A stretch of 64,000 bases of DNA from Mycobacterium branderi (lineage in GTDB: Bacteria > Actinomycetota > Actinomycetes > Mycobacteriales > Mycobacteriaceae), in the NCBI RefSeq assembly GCF_010728725.1, contig NZ_AP022606.1, positions 3,844,001 through 3,908,000 on the forward strand, in the 5' to 3' direction. The position numbers and the translations under genes are program-made. The notes under the pieces were generated by a model that saw only the letters and a list, made by a program, of their open reading frames with translations, searched no databases and was not told the origin of the DNA. The stretch's first letter is position 1, and every line of letters starts with the position of its first letter. Shown one piece after another: positions 42,592 to 50,144 of this stretch.

Positions 42592-42822
42592 GTGAAGACG
42601 ATCACGATCACGATTCCGGAGGAGCTCGATGCACTGGCTACTGCGGAGGCCCGCCGCCGTGGCATATCCAAATCCGAGCTCATTCGCGTGGGACTCGGTG
42701 CCGTGCTTTCGCCGCCACTTGAGTCCGCTGCAGATGACCTTTGGCGCTCTCTCGCCGGATTCGGTTCGGCGGGGATTTCCGCGCAACCGGGTGAGATCGA
42801 CGACGTCGTCTACGGCACGTGA
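42592..42822 (+). CDS. vapB: VapB-type antitoxin (ribbon-helix-helix)
   Basis: 76-residue antitoxin. The N-terminal ribbon-helix-helix reads KTITITIPEELDALATAEARRRGISKSELIRVGL, with the alternating Thr/Ile DNA-reading strand. The C-terminal tail (about 30 residues, ending DDVVYGT) would thread into the toxin. GTG 42592 is preferred; ATG 42577 is also in frame. Its TGA overlaps the toxin start (GTGA), as is usual for vapBC pairs. Confidence 0.88.
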   Translation: MKTITITIPEELDALATAEARRRGISKSELIRVGLGAVLSPPLESAADDLWRSLAGFGSAGISAQPGEIDDVVYGT

Positions 42823-43235
42823 AGTTCGCCGACACGAGTTGGTGGGTAGCGTGGGCGCTGCCGGGGAATGCCCGGCACGCCAGCGCACTGACCATGCTGG
42901 CCGCTCTCGGGCGCTCTGAGCAGATCCTCACGACCAACCTCATCGCTGGCGAGACGTGGACCTTCTTGCGTCGCAAGGACAGCCATCGGACCGCGCTGGC
43001 TTTTCTGGACCGGCTCGATACGCTGCAGAGCGCGGAGCGCCTTGTGGTGCACCGCGTTACCGAGGAGCAAGATGCGGCGGCGTGGGAGTGGCTCCGAAAA
43101 CATGATGAGCGGGTGTACTCCTATGTGGATGCCACGAGCTTTCGTGTCATGCGTGATCGCCGCTTGCGTGAGGCGTTAGCGTTCGACCAAGACTTCGCTG
43201 CGGCCGGCTTCGTGGAAGTCCAGGGCACGCGGTAA
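42819..43235 (+). CDS. vapC: VapC-type toxin (PIN-domain ribonuclease)
   Basis: 138-residue PIN-domain nuclease that would cleave tRNA or rRNA when freed from VapB. The acidic metal-site residues are visible: Asp5 in KFADTSWW, Glu in NLIAGETWTFL near residue 45, Asp in YSYVDATSF near 104 and Asp in AFDQDFAAAGF near 122. It begins at GTG 42819 overlapping vapB. The start context and length are normal for the family, so the module appears intact. Confidence 0.9.
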   Translation: MKFADTSWWVAWALPGNARHASALTMLAALGRSEQILTTNLIAGETWTFLRRKDSHRTALAFLDRLDTLQSAERLVVHRVTEEQDAAAWEWLRKHDERVYSYVDATSFRVMRDRRLREALAFDQDFAAAGFVEVQGTR

Positions 43236-43608
43236 GTCGGCATACGAAGAGCGCTGGGGCCCAGGTAGTTTCGTCACCGTGACGAATCACTGTGACCGGT
43301 GGGGAAGGACGGGGTTAGCCGGAACGACCTGGGCGGCACCACACAGGCGATCACGTCGGGAAGAGCCTTTGGCTTTCGCGGGCGGCGGTGGCCGATTCGA
43401 TTAGACCGCACTTTGTTTGGGAAAAGCCGCCATAGACGAGCTGGTAACGGTGCATGTTCAACAGGTGCGAGTTGCCGTCGAAAGTTGTGGGGGCACAAAA
43501 CTGACACCGGCCAACACCGCATCTCAATAACCCTGCGCTGCAACGATTTTTGTCACAGTGACGTAATGACGGCGATGAGTGGGGGGGCAGTCGCTCGGGG
43601 TCGTGCAG
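43236..43608. other. Gene-poor gap with repeated palindromes
   Basis: No convincing gene in 373 bp; the frames here lack family resemblance and good ribosome sites. It holds TTCGTCAC-C-GTGACGAA (43270-43286, perfect), TCACTGTGA immediately after, and GTCACAGTGAC (43552-43562), three variants of a GTCAC-N-GTGAC palindrome. Confidence 0.6.
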
Positions 43609-44367
43609 TTACGTGCAATCTTTGACGTGGGGCGCTGCCTGCTGGTCTGCTACGACTTCGTCTCCGAACATCGTGGCCAGCAGCGAGCCTTCCCGCACGG
43701 GCAACGGTTCGCGGTGACGCACAACCAGCGGCGCCCCACCGCCTACGAGCACCGAACAGTCGGGTGGCAGTGCGAGGAAACCGATGATGGCCGGTTTGGC
43801 GACGGCGAGCTCATAGAGGGACACATGGTGCAGCTTGGTCTCGTCGTGGTCGTGATCGTCACCGGAACAACCGATATACCAGCCGGACTCGTCTTCCTCG
43901 TGGGTGTATCGATGCATCAAGATGGGGTCGGCGCTCACGAGTCGCTCGCATGTCATCGCGTACTGGTCGTAGCGCGGAAAGTCTAGTTCAGCTACCAGTC
44001 CCACGCTGTCGGCGATCTCGCGCTGATACCACAGCTGGCTCACGGTGTTCGATGCGCCGGCGACGAGGTTCGGGGGGATGTTCGTGAAATCCGGCTCAGA
44101 CAGTCCCAACGTGCCGTCGCCGCGATCGGTGACATAGCAGTTCATCCACCCGATGGCGATGGTCTGTCCGACAGAGAAACGGGTGCCACTGCTGATGCAG
44201 TCCTGCAGCCAGGACGCGAGCCACTCGATGCCCAGCTCAGTCACGATTCCGGGCTCGTACTCGAGGGTGAATTCCGGGTGCCCGGACGCTCCCGCCGTCG
44301 TTCTACGCTGCGCCACGTCTGTTCTCCGATGCTCGCGATTACGGATCAGCCGAGTGTTGCACACCAT
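43609..44367 (-). CDS. Imm33 (DUF2185)-like immunity-type protein
   Basis: 252 residues. The C-terminal half matches the Imm33/DUF2185 pattern: VSADPILMHRYTHEEDESGW, then an acidic loop SGDDHDHDE, SLYELAVAKPAI and LPPDCSVLV. The N-terminal half (residues 30-110) is a separate domain of unknown type (GWMNCYVTDRGDGTLGLS). Imm33 domains are immunity proteins of polymorphic toxin systems or related inhibitors. No toxin gene is recognisable beside it. It is divergent from the SMI1/KNR4 gene across 56 bp. Confidence 0.7.
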   Translation of the reverse strand: MVCNTRLIRNREHRRTDVAQRRTTAGASGHPEFTLEYEPGIVTELGIEWLASWLQDCISSGTRFSVGQTIAIGWMNCYVTDRGDGTLGLSEPDFTNIPPNLVAGASNTVSQLWYQREIADSVGLVAELDFPRYDQYAMTCERLVSADPILMHRYTHEEDESGWYIGCSGDDHDHDETKLHHVSLYELAVAKPAIIGFLALPPDCSVLVGGGAPLVVRHREPLPVREGSLLATMFGDEVVADQQAAPHVKDCT

Positions 44368-44423
44368 GCAGTGCAGCCTGGTCGTGCGTCAGACACGTCG
44401 GGATGGTCGTACAGTGTCTGACC

Positions 44424-44969
44424 GTGTCGCTCGATGAACTGATCTCCCTCGTGCCTCCGCCGAAGTCCGTACCCAGCTACGACTTTGGTGCGGTCGAGGC
44501 GGCATTGGGGCATGCCCTGCCAGACGACTACAAGGAACTCGTCAGCACCTACGGCGGCGGATCATTCGGCGGATACTTGGGGCTGATGAGCCCTACCCAC
44601 GACGAATTGATCTCCGGTGGTGCGTATTGCCGACAATCCTTGACCGACTTGCGTAACACCTACACCCACCACAGTTGGATCTACCCAGACCGATCCAGGG
44701 TGCCGACGATCATCGAGGACGTCGATCCAGTGCCTTATTACGGATGGGGTGGTGCACCGGGCGGGGAGACCGGATATTGGCATATCAACGGCGATGATCC
44801 CAATGGCTGGGCGGCCGTGGTCATCGCTGACGGACTAACGAACGACTATCACCCACACGGACTGGTCGCATATCTCACCGACCTCATCTCGGGCCGGTTT
44901 TCGACCGAAGTGTTCGGTGATGACTCCTTAGCACTCATCCGTGCAAGGTTCGTAGCCAGTGGCCGGTGA
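44424..44969 (+). CDS. SMI1/KNR4 family immunity-type protein
   Basis: 181 residues. The SMI1/KNR4 (SUKH) fold is apparent: a conserved helix FGAVEAALGHALPDDYKELVSTYGGGSF, followed by the strand with GYLGL and the later GWGGAPGGETGYWH and NDYHPHGLVAYL. SUKH proteins are broad immunity proteins of bacterial toxin systems. The start is GTG 44424. Together with the divergent Imm33-like gene it may neutralise toxins made by other strains; no cognate toxin is in view. Confidence 0.85.
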   Translation: MSLDELISLVPPPKSVPSYDFGAVEAALGHALPDDYKELVSTYGGGSFGGYLGLMSPTHDELISGGAYCRQSLTDLRNTYTHHSWIYPDRSRVPTIIEDVDPVPYYGWGGAPGGETGYWHINGDDPNGWAAVVIADGLTNDYHPHGLVAYLTDLISGRFSTEVFGDDSLALIRARFVASGR

Positions 44970-45076
44970 CAGCACCCAGCTGACCAATGAGGATTCGGAC
45001 TGCATCGAAGCGGTCTGCACGCATGACGGTAGCCGCTACCTTTTTGTACCGATAAGCGACATTACGTAAGGTAGAA

Positions 45077-45102
45077 CCCGTCGTATTGCATCAGATGAAT
45101 CA
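45077..45102 (+). repeat. 26-bp direct repeat, left copy
   Basis: The 26-bp sequence starting CCCGTCGTATTGCATCAG recurs at 47249-47274 with one mismatch, in the same orientation, 2172 bp away. The pair brackets the HTH and 435-aa genes. Confidence 0.75.
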
Positions 45103-45207
45103 ACGGTCTGCTCTGTCCGTTCCAGGTTTAGTTGGCGGTTTTCCTGTTCAATGTGACCTGCTACGCCGATGACACACAGTGTCCGCGTTTACAGTAATCT
45201 TGGTTCG

Positions 45208-45456
45208 TCACTTGCCTACCCACTTCCGCACAGTCATGCGGTCCACGCCGAGTTCCTCGGCGATACGCGTCTCCGGGACGCCCTCGCTGTGAGCCGATTG
45301 AGCCATGATCTGCGCGACCCGTAGAGCTTCCGCCGTGGCGGTTCGCGCCTTGGCGAGTTTCTTACCATGGGCCTTGCGTTCTGCTTCTGTGTAGTGACTC
45401 AAGGGCATGTAGACCACATACAGTGCGGGTGTAGATATCTCTACAGTTTCATCCAT
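45208..45456 (-). CDS. Small HTH protein
   Basis: 82 residues. The middle is a charged helix (ERKAHGKKLAKARTATAEALRVAQIM) and the C-terminus is a compact helix-turn-helix, TRIAEELGVDRMTVRKWVGK, like the DNA-recognition end of resolvases or small regulators. Function unknown. It lies downstream of the 435-aa gene on the same strand, 160 bp away, within the direct-repeat-flanked segment, so it may regulate or mobilise that segment. Confidence 0.6.
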   Translation of the reverse strand: MDETVEISTPALYVVYMPLSHYTEAERKAHGKKLAKARTATAEALRVAQIMAQSAHSEGVPETRIAEELGVDRMTVRKWVGK

Positions 45457-45616
45457 TCGACCCTGGGCCTACCCCTCTACGGAAATGCCACTACGACTCG
45501 GACAGATTGGCCTGACCTGATCCGAAAATTGTTGGCATAGGCCGGGATGCGGATGACAATTAAACTCGGAACGGACACGTCAGAAGCAGCAGCTTGCTGC
45601 TGATTCTGCCCTTTTA

Positions 45617-46924
45617 TCAAGTGACCGCGATGAGTTCACCCTTTATGGCCCAGCGTGGACCACCCGGATCCGCTGGCAGCAACTCGCCGGCAACGCACCA
45701 GTGGTCCGCGGGATCCCACTTAACGCCCCCGCGGTATGGCGATACGAGTCGGGGCACAGCGCCGAGCACGGCCCAGCGCTGCTCGAGGAGGTGTTTCTCA
45801 ATTTCTGCCGGGTCTATGCGAAGCATTGTCGCGAGCCGGGATATGACCTCCGGCAAGGCTGCCGTGTCGGTGTGGGACTGGAACGCGCTGATCACCCCGT
45901 CGAAGATGCCCTTCACCAGTCCACCCCATACCGGCTGACGCCTGTCGGGCGGCCGGATTTGGACTCTGACGGCGAATGGCATATCAACCGCGCTCGCTGG
46001 CTCGGGCGGCTCGATCTGGTCGCGAGCCCGTGCCAGTGCCAGCCAAACCTGTGCCAGCTTCGTATGGTCCTTCGTATCGTCGACGGACGCGTCCAGATCG
46101 ATCCAGTCGAATGACGCCAGCATTCGGCCCTGCTGCCGGTGGGTGAAGGTGCCCGACGACGGCGCGAGCGCATACCGGTAGCCGAACCGGTACTCGGCAC
46201 CATCGGGAGCCGGCGGCACCGCGGTGCAGTGTTCGAAGCGGATCCCGTTGCGGCCAGCGGTTTTGAACGAGTCGATGTTGTAGAGCGCGAGGTTCTCGAC
46301 GTCAGCGTTGGAAAGCTTGGGGCCGCAGAACGTGGCGTGCAGCACTTGCCCAGCCGATGGTGCGAGTCGGCTGCAGCGACGCCGAACCTGGTTCCGTAGC
46401 TCCTCTTGCCAGGCAGGGCGGCGCTCGAAGCGGATGTAGTCATCGGCCCAGGCCTCGACGACAGGACTGTCCGCGGCCGGTCCGTGAATCTCGAAGCTGC
46501 CCTCGAACATCCGGGCGGCCATCGCCTGTTCAGTCGGCTTGCCGGAAGCCGGCCGTGTGGCGTGGATTTCGCGCGAGATGTACGTCCGGCCGTCGGCCGG
46601 TCGTTCTGTCTGCTTGGTTGAAGCGGACCGTACGGCGCCGCCGGCCGGGCGGCAAGTCCCGCACGGCGAGGCCGGCTGCCCCACCGTCTCGATTGCCCAC
46701 CTCTCGAGTTCGGCCAGGTGTTCCGCACAGACTTTCACGTAGGGTCCGGTCCACGTGCTCCCGACGGAGATCTGTCCAGAAATTGTCCGGCAGCGGGCAT
46801 GGTGCACGCGCGCTTGGGTCGCATTGTGGTTGCGCGCAATGTTGATCACGTAGCCCTCCGGGTGGGCGGCGAGCCAGACCAGATAGCCGGCGTCGTCGTT
46901 CCGGAACTCAATGCACCCTGTCAT
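45617..46924 (-). CDS. Uncharacterised 435-residue two-part protein with cysteine-rich N-terminus
   Basis: I do not recognise a characterised family. Residues 1-75 form a compact module (GYLVWLAAHPEGYVIN, then HHARCRTISG and WTGPYVKVCAEHLAEL) that I recall as an N-terminal domain of other actinobacterial hypotheticals. With the following SPCGTCRPAG it gives Cys at about 42, 65, 88 and 91, a possible zinc site. Residues about 125-435 are a large globular region with WADDYIRFERRPAWQEEL, RNGIRFEHC and WDPADHWCVAGE. No signal peptide or membrane segment. Upstream lie a strong inverted repeat and a 26-bp direct repeat. The composition and isolated location suggest acquired DNA. Confidence 0.6.
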   Translation of the reverse strand: MTGCIEFRNDDAGYLVWLAAHPEGYVINIARNHNATQARVHHARCRTISGQISVGSTWTGPYVKVCAEHLAELERWAIETVGQPASPCGTCRPAGGAVRSASTKQTERPADGRTYISREIHATRPASGKPTEQAMAARMFEGSFEIHGPAADSPVVEAWADDYIRFERRPAWQEELRNQVRRRCSRLAPSAGQVLHATFCGPKLSNADVENLALYNIDSFKTAGRNGIRFEHCTAVPPAPDGAEYRFGYRYALAPSSGTFTHRQQGRMLASFDWIDLDASVDDTKDHTKLAQVWLALARARDQIEPPEPASAVDMPFAVRVQIRPPDRRQPVWGGLVKGIFDGVISAFQSHTDTAALPEVISRLATMLRIDPAEIEKHLLEQRWAVLGAVPRLVSPYRGGVKWDPADHWCVAGELLPADPGGPRWAIKGELIAVT

Positions 46925-46938
46925 GGCGCACCATTTTG

Positions 46939-46977
46939 CCTTCGACGACCGACAGACAATCTGTTTGTCGTCGAAGG
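46939..46977. promoter_or_regulatory. Inverted repeat before the 435-aa gene
   Basis: CCTTCGACGAC (46939-46949) and GTCGTCGAAGG (46967-46977) are perfect 11-bp arms. A further ACA/TGT pairing inside makes a long hairpin. It sits 15 bp before the start codon of the minus-strand 435-aa gene, so it may be an operator or a 5' hairpin. Confidence 0.6.
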
Positions 46978-47221
46978 GGCCGCCGCTGTCCGCTGCAGCG
47001 CAGGCCTACTGCTCGCGCGGGCGGGTCGACAATCGAGTCGTCGGACATTCGCCTGTCGCAGGGGCGAGGATCCATAACAAAATGGCGCCGCCAGCAAACA
47101 AACGGGACAGCTGCGCCCTTCGCTCTACGAGCCCGTCCGACGACCGATGGACCGCCGTCAGGCCCTCCCCTTCGACTAGTGCATACCGTCGAGCCGTTCG
47201 ACCGCGGGAGACTACGGCGGA

Positions 47222-47246
47222 ATCGAATATGCAGGGTTACCGGTAC
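47222..47246 (+). repeat. 25-bp direct repeat, first copy
   Basis: The 25-bp sequence starting ATCGAATATGCAGGGTTACC recurs at 47869-47893 with two mismatches, same orientation; the DUF433 gene lies between. It directly abuts the second copy of the 26-bp repeat. Confidence 0.7.
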
Positions 47247-47248
47247 AG

Positions 47249-47274
47249 CCCGTCGAATTGCATCAGATGAATCA
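47249..47274 (+). repeat. 26-bp direct repeat, right copy
   Basis: Matches 45077-45102 at 25 of 26 positions. Read on the minus strand, both copies encode a similar short peptide (HLMQFDGLY and HLMQYDGFY), so they may be relics of a duplicated coding sequence rather than integration sites. Confidence 0.75.
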
Positions 47275-47565
47275 CCCTGCCACAGCCTTTCGGCTCGCCG
47301 CCGTTCGGCACGATTCGACACGCCCCAGAGGTTAAATGTGGAGACCGACAACTGCCGCAACCGAGCCGGGCCCGGCATTCCCGGACATCGTCCAAGACAG
47401 TAATGGAAACGGAACCGCCAACTATTTCGACACGACAATGCGCTTCGGGTGTGCATTATTTCTGGCGGTCTCGGACATAGCCGCCGACTAAATTGAGACC
47501 GAACAGGTGTGCCCGCTCCCGTCGTTGCCCATTTATCGCCACCACAAAGACGGTATCCTCGGGAC

Positions 47566-47790
47566 ATGTCCCTGCTCGAACGTATCGTCGTCGATCCGGA
47601 GATCGTCCACGGTCGCCCGGTCGTTCGCGGGACCCGTATGCGCGTCGCCGACGTCCTGGCGCTGCTGGCTGCCGGGTCCTCCGTAGCCGAAATTCTCGAG
47701 GACTACCCGTACCTGACCGAAGACGACATCAGGGCGTGCCTTCAATACGCTGCAGCGCAGGTAGATCACGCGATTCTGATCACGTCGTAG
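47566..47790 (+). CDS. DUF433 antitoxin-type protein
   Basis: 74 residues matching the DUF433 family, small winged-helix antitoxins of the VapB-like group: ERIVVDPEIVHGRPVVRGTRMRV, the HTH AEILEDYPYLTEDDIRACL, then YAAAQVDH. The usual toxin partner (a DUF5615 PIN-like protein) should follow immediately. Here a GTG 3 bp after the stop opens with VRFRLTTGISMPLR, similar only at the very start, and continues without family resemblance, so the toxin appears lost or decayed. Confidence 0.85.
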   Translation: MSLLERIVVDPEIVHGRPVVRGTRMRVADVLALLAAGSSVAEILEDYPYLTEDDIRACLQYAAAQVDHAILITS

Positions 47791-47868
47791 CGCGTGCGGT
47801 TCCGGCTGACCACCGGCATCAGCATGCCGCTACGCACAGCCGCCGACGACACGACTGAATGCGACGAG

Positions 47869-47893
47869 ATCGATTATGCAGCGTTACCGGTAC
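47869..47893 (+). repeat. 25-bp direct repeat, second copy
   Basis: Matches 47222-47246 at 23 of 25 positions. It lies between the DUF433 gene and the convergent DUF4304 gene. Confidence 0.7.
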
Positions 47894-47922
47894 CCTTGGT
47901 TTTGCCTTGCGGCACAAAGATT

Positions 47923-48579
47923 TCAGTTCGGGTCAAGTACCCCTCGCTCTCGCAGCACCCACGCCCAGCGCCCAACAGCCGTGGTGATGTTACGGTCAAA
48001 GATCGACCAACGGTCTTGATGGCCGAAGCAATCGTGCAACCTCGTCACGTATTCCGTCAGCGTGTCGATATCCTCGATTGCGGCCAGGTATCGGCAGGTC
48101 TTGTCGTATTCGATCAGCAAATTGTTGTTGACTGCGTACCGCACCAACTGCTCAGTAGTCGTGATCCGTTCCATCTCAGCCAGCGTCAGATCAAAGCCGT
48201 CGCAGAGCCCGGCGGCGAGCTGTCGCATGTCGGTGCGATAGTCGAACCGCACCTCGTACGGCAGATCGGGTACCAAATGTTCCCAACGACGTTGCAGTAA
48301 TGAACCTTTGAGGGGATGCCTCACTCGGTCGTATCCAGGGCACGCGGTGTCGATCTCAGCCGATCCGATGCCCACGTTAATGAAGAATCCATGCCACGAC
48401 ATGGTGCCGTTATGCCAGTCGTCCTGAAAGTTGATCATGTCATAGAGCGGTCCCCGTTCCCGCTCGAAGCTGGAGCCGGATGCGTCGAAGCCGCGCGCCC
48501 GCAGGAAGGGGCCGACATCGGCGGAAATCATCACTTCGTAAGCCCGTTGTAGTGCTCCGTCGGCTGTCCCCTCACCCAT
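47923..48579 (-). CDS. DUF4304-like protein
   Basis: 218 residues. The N-terminal 80 residues fit the DUF4304 family: ISADVGPFLRARGFDASGSSFERE, then MINFQDDWHNG and FFINVGIGS. The rest is mixed alpha/beta and ends WVLRERGVLDPN. DUF4304 proteins have no established activity but often occur singly in toxin-immunity gene lists. It has no partner on its strand and converges on the DUF433 gene. Confidence 0.75.
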   Translation of the reverse strand: MGEGTADGALQRAYEVMISADVGPFLRARGFDASGSSFERERGPLYDMINFQDDWHNGTMSWHGFFINVGIGSAEIDTACPGYDRVRHPLKGSLLQRRWEHLVPDLPYEVRFDYRTDMRQLAAGLCDGFDLTLAEMERITTTEQLVRYAVNNNLLIEYDKTCRYLAAIEDIDTLTEYVTRLHDCFGHQDRWSIFDRNITTAVGRWAWVLRERGVLDPN

Positions 48580-48915
48580 GATCCAAGGCTAAGTCGCCGA
48601 CACAGTCCTTCTGCACACCAATTTTGGGGCGACGGCAGGGTGCTAACCCAGGCCACCGCCGTTGCTATCAACCTCGGCACACAGAGCATCGTCGCGCCGA
48701 AGCCGAACCGGGGCGACACTCACGCAGCACTTGGGCGCAATTCAAGCCGTCCTGGTGGTGCCCCAACCGGCTTGACGTTCCTACCCTCGCCTCGACCGAC
48801 ACGGTGCTGTGGATCAGGAAGAATAGGGTCGCAAACGAACAGGCAACTTACCACTAAGTCTCGCCGTATCACGTTGCACTCCAATTGTTTTCGTTTCGAT
48901 GCGGCGGTGCGGCGC
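48580..48915. other. Gene-poor gap
   Basis: 336 bp upstream of the DUF4304 gene and downstream of the broken mazF. No supported gene, repeat or clear regulatory symmetry was seen. Confidence 0.55.
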
Positions 48916-49207
48916 TCACAGATCGAGGACGATGCGCAGTGCCGCCTCAACGCGGCGCATCTCGTCGAAGCTGAGGAACCCCGACGCTCTTGCCCCGCCG
49001 GCCGGGGTCGATGGCCGCGGCCGGCTCGGCAAGCACCCTGGTGTTCACGCCGCCGATTTCGACCTCGGGGCGAAAGCTGGCGGGACGAGCTGACGTAGAC
49101 GTTGGCGCAACCAGCCACATCGACAAAGGGAGTTGGTCTGACTGAACGCCGATTGCGTAGCGGGAGCCCGACTGTTCGTGACCGCGACTCCCCCGCGGGG
49201 CGTACAA
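48916..49207 (-). pseudogene. Frameshifted mazF-type toxin remnant
   Basis: The minus strand carries a MazF-like sequence: RGSRGHEQSGSRYAIGVQSD, then WLVAPTSTSARPASFRPEVE and TRVLAEPAAAIDPGRRGKSVG. There the frame changes by one base (an extra G in a GGGG run) and continues as FLSFDEMRRVEAALRIVLDL with a stop at 48916. The segment before LYAPRG lacks a normal MazF start. No antitoxin gene is found next to it. The nuclease is almost certainly inactive. Confidence 0.75.
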
Positions 49208-49289
49208 CTGAAAGCGATGAATCGATCGGTGCCGCAAAAGACGGAGTGGCGTCGCGATGACTTTTGCCCTCCGGTGCAGTCTGATCTTC

Positions 49290-49856
49290 ATGGGCAAACT
49301 CATCTATGGCTTCAACGTGTCGGTGGACGGGTACATCGCCGACGCACAAGGCAACATCGACTGGACCGATCCGAGCGATGAACTGCACCAGTACTGGAAC
49401 GACTTCGAGCGGGAGACCGCTCTGTCGTTTTACGGCCGGCGGCTCTACGAACTGATGTCCGCGTACTGGCCGACCGCCGACCAGGCCCCGGACGCCACCC
49501 CTCTGATCGTTGACTTCGCCCACATCTGGCGCGACATGCCCAAGGTCGTGTTCTCGCGCACCCTGGAATCCGTCGACTGGAACTCCCGCCTGGAACGCGG
49601 CAACCCGGTCGAGGTGGTGACGAAGCTGAAAGCCGAAACCGACGGCAGGCTGGAGGTGGCCGGCGCGACGCTGGCCGCACCGATCGTGCAGGCTGGACTG
49701 GTGGACGAATACCGGATCGTGGTCGCGCCCACTGCCGTGGGCGGCGGCACCCCCTTCTTCCCGACCCTCCCGTCATGGATCTCGCTGCGACTGTTGGAGA
49801 ACCGCACCTTCCCGGGCGGCACGGTCCTACTGCGCTACGAGGCGAAACACGACTGA
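49290..49856 (+). CDS. Dihydrofolate reductase-like (RibD C-terminal type) protein
   Basis: 188 residues of the RibD C-terminal/bifunctional deaminase-reductase family, NADPH-dependent reductases of uncertain substrate. Typical features are the start KLIYGFNVSVDGYIADAQG, FYGRRLYELM in the nucleotide-binding region, PKVVFSRTL near residue 90 and VGGGTPFFP near 152. ATG 49290 starts directly before the conserved strand. It is isolated, with no operon partner. Confidence 0.88.
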   Translation: MGKLIYGFNVSVDGYIADAQGNIDWTDPSDELHQYWNDFERETALSFYGRRLYELMSAYWPTADQAPDATPLIVDFAHIWRDMPKVVFSRTLESVDWNSRLERGNPVEVVTKLKAETDGRLEVAGATLAAPIVQAGLVDEYRIVVAPTAVGGGTPFFPTLPSWISLRLLENRTFPGGTVLLRYEAKHD

Positions 49857-50144
49857 TCGAACACACACACAGCTAGGTGACGTACGGATGCATCACGCTA
49901 TACAGCAATCGCGTCAAGACCCTTATCTGTGACAGCATGGATCATCACGGCCTCGCGGCCGAGGATGTGTTTGCCTGCACGACGCGCAGTCGAACCACTG
50001 ACGCCTGTAGCGATGTGCAAGGTCGTCACCGTCGACAGTGAAGGTCGCAAACGGCGGCAACTGAGCCAAAGACACAGTTGCCCACGGCAACCAAGGCAGC
50101 CGCCGTGCCGGTATGAACAGAAGGCGCCACACGCACACGATGAA

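Larger units (their letters stand above)
46925..47565. other. Gene-poor gap with inverted and direct repeats
   Basis: 641 bp with no frame I can support as a gene. It contains the 11-bp inverted repeat at 46939-46977 and the composite repeat at 47222-47274 described separately. The rest holds nothing recognisable. Confidence 0.6.

Noticed and set aside
43299..43625. 108-codon plus-strand frame after vapC
   Set aside because: No ribosome site, no family resemblance, and it overlaps the palindrome-rich gap.
46936..47403. Plus- and minus-strand frames in the 641-bp gap
   Set aside because: Arg/Pro/Ser-rich translations typical of random high-GC DNA; no start context or homology pattern.
48720..49523. 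267-codon minus-strand frame over the broken mazF and reductase start
   Set aside because: It uses the wrong frame for the MazF remnant and overlaps a confirmed reductase gene; only chance openness.
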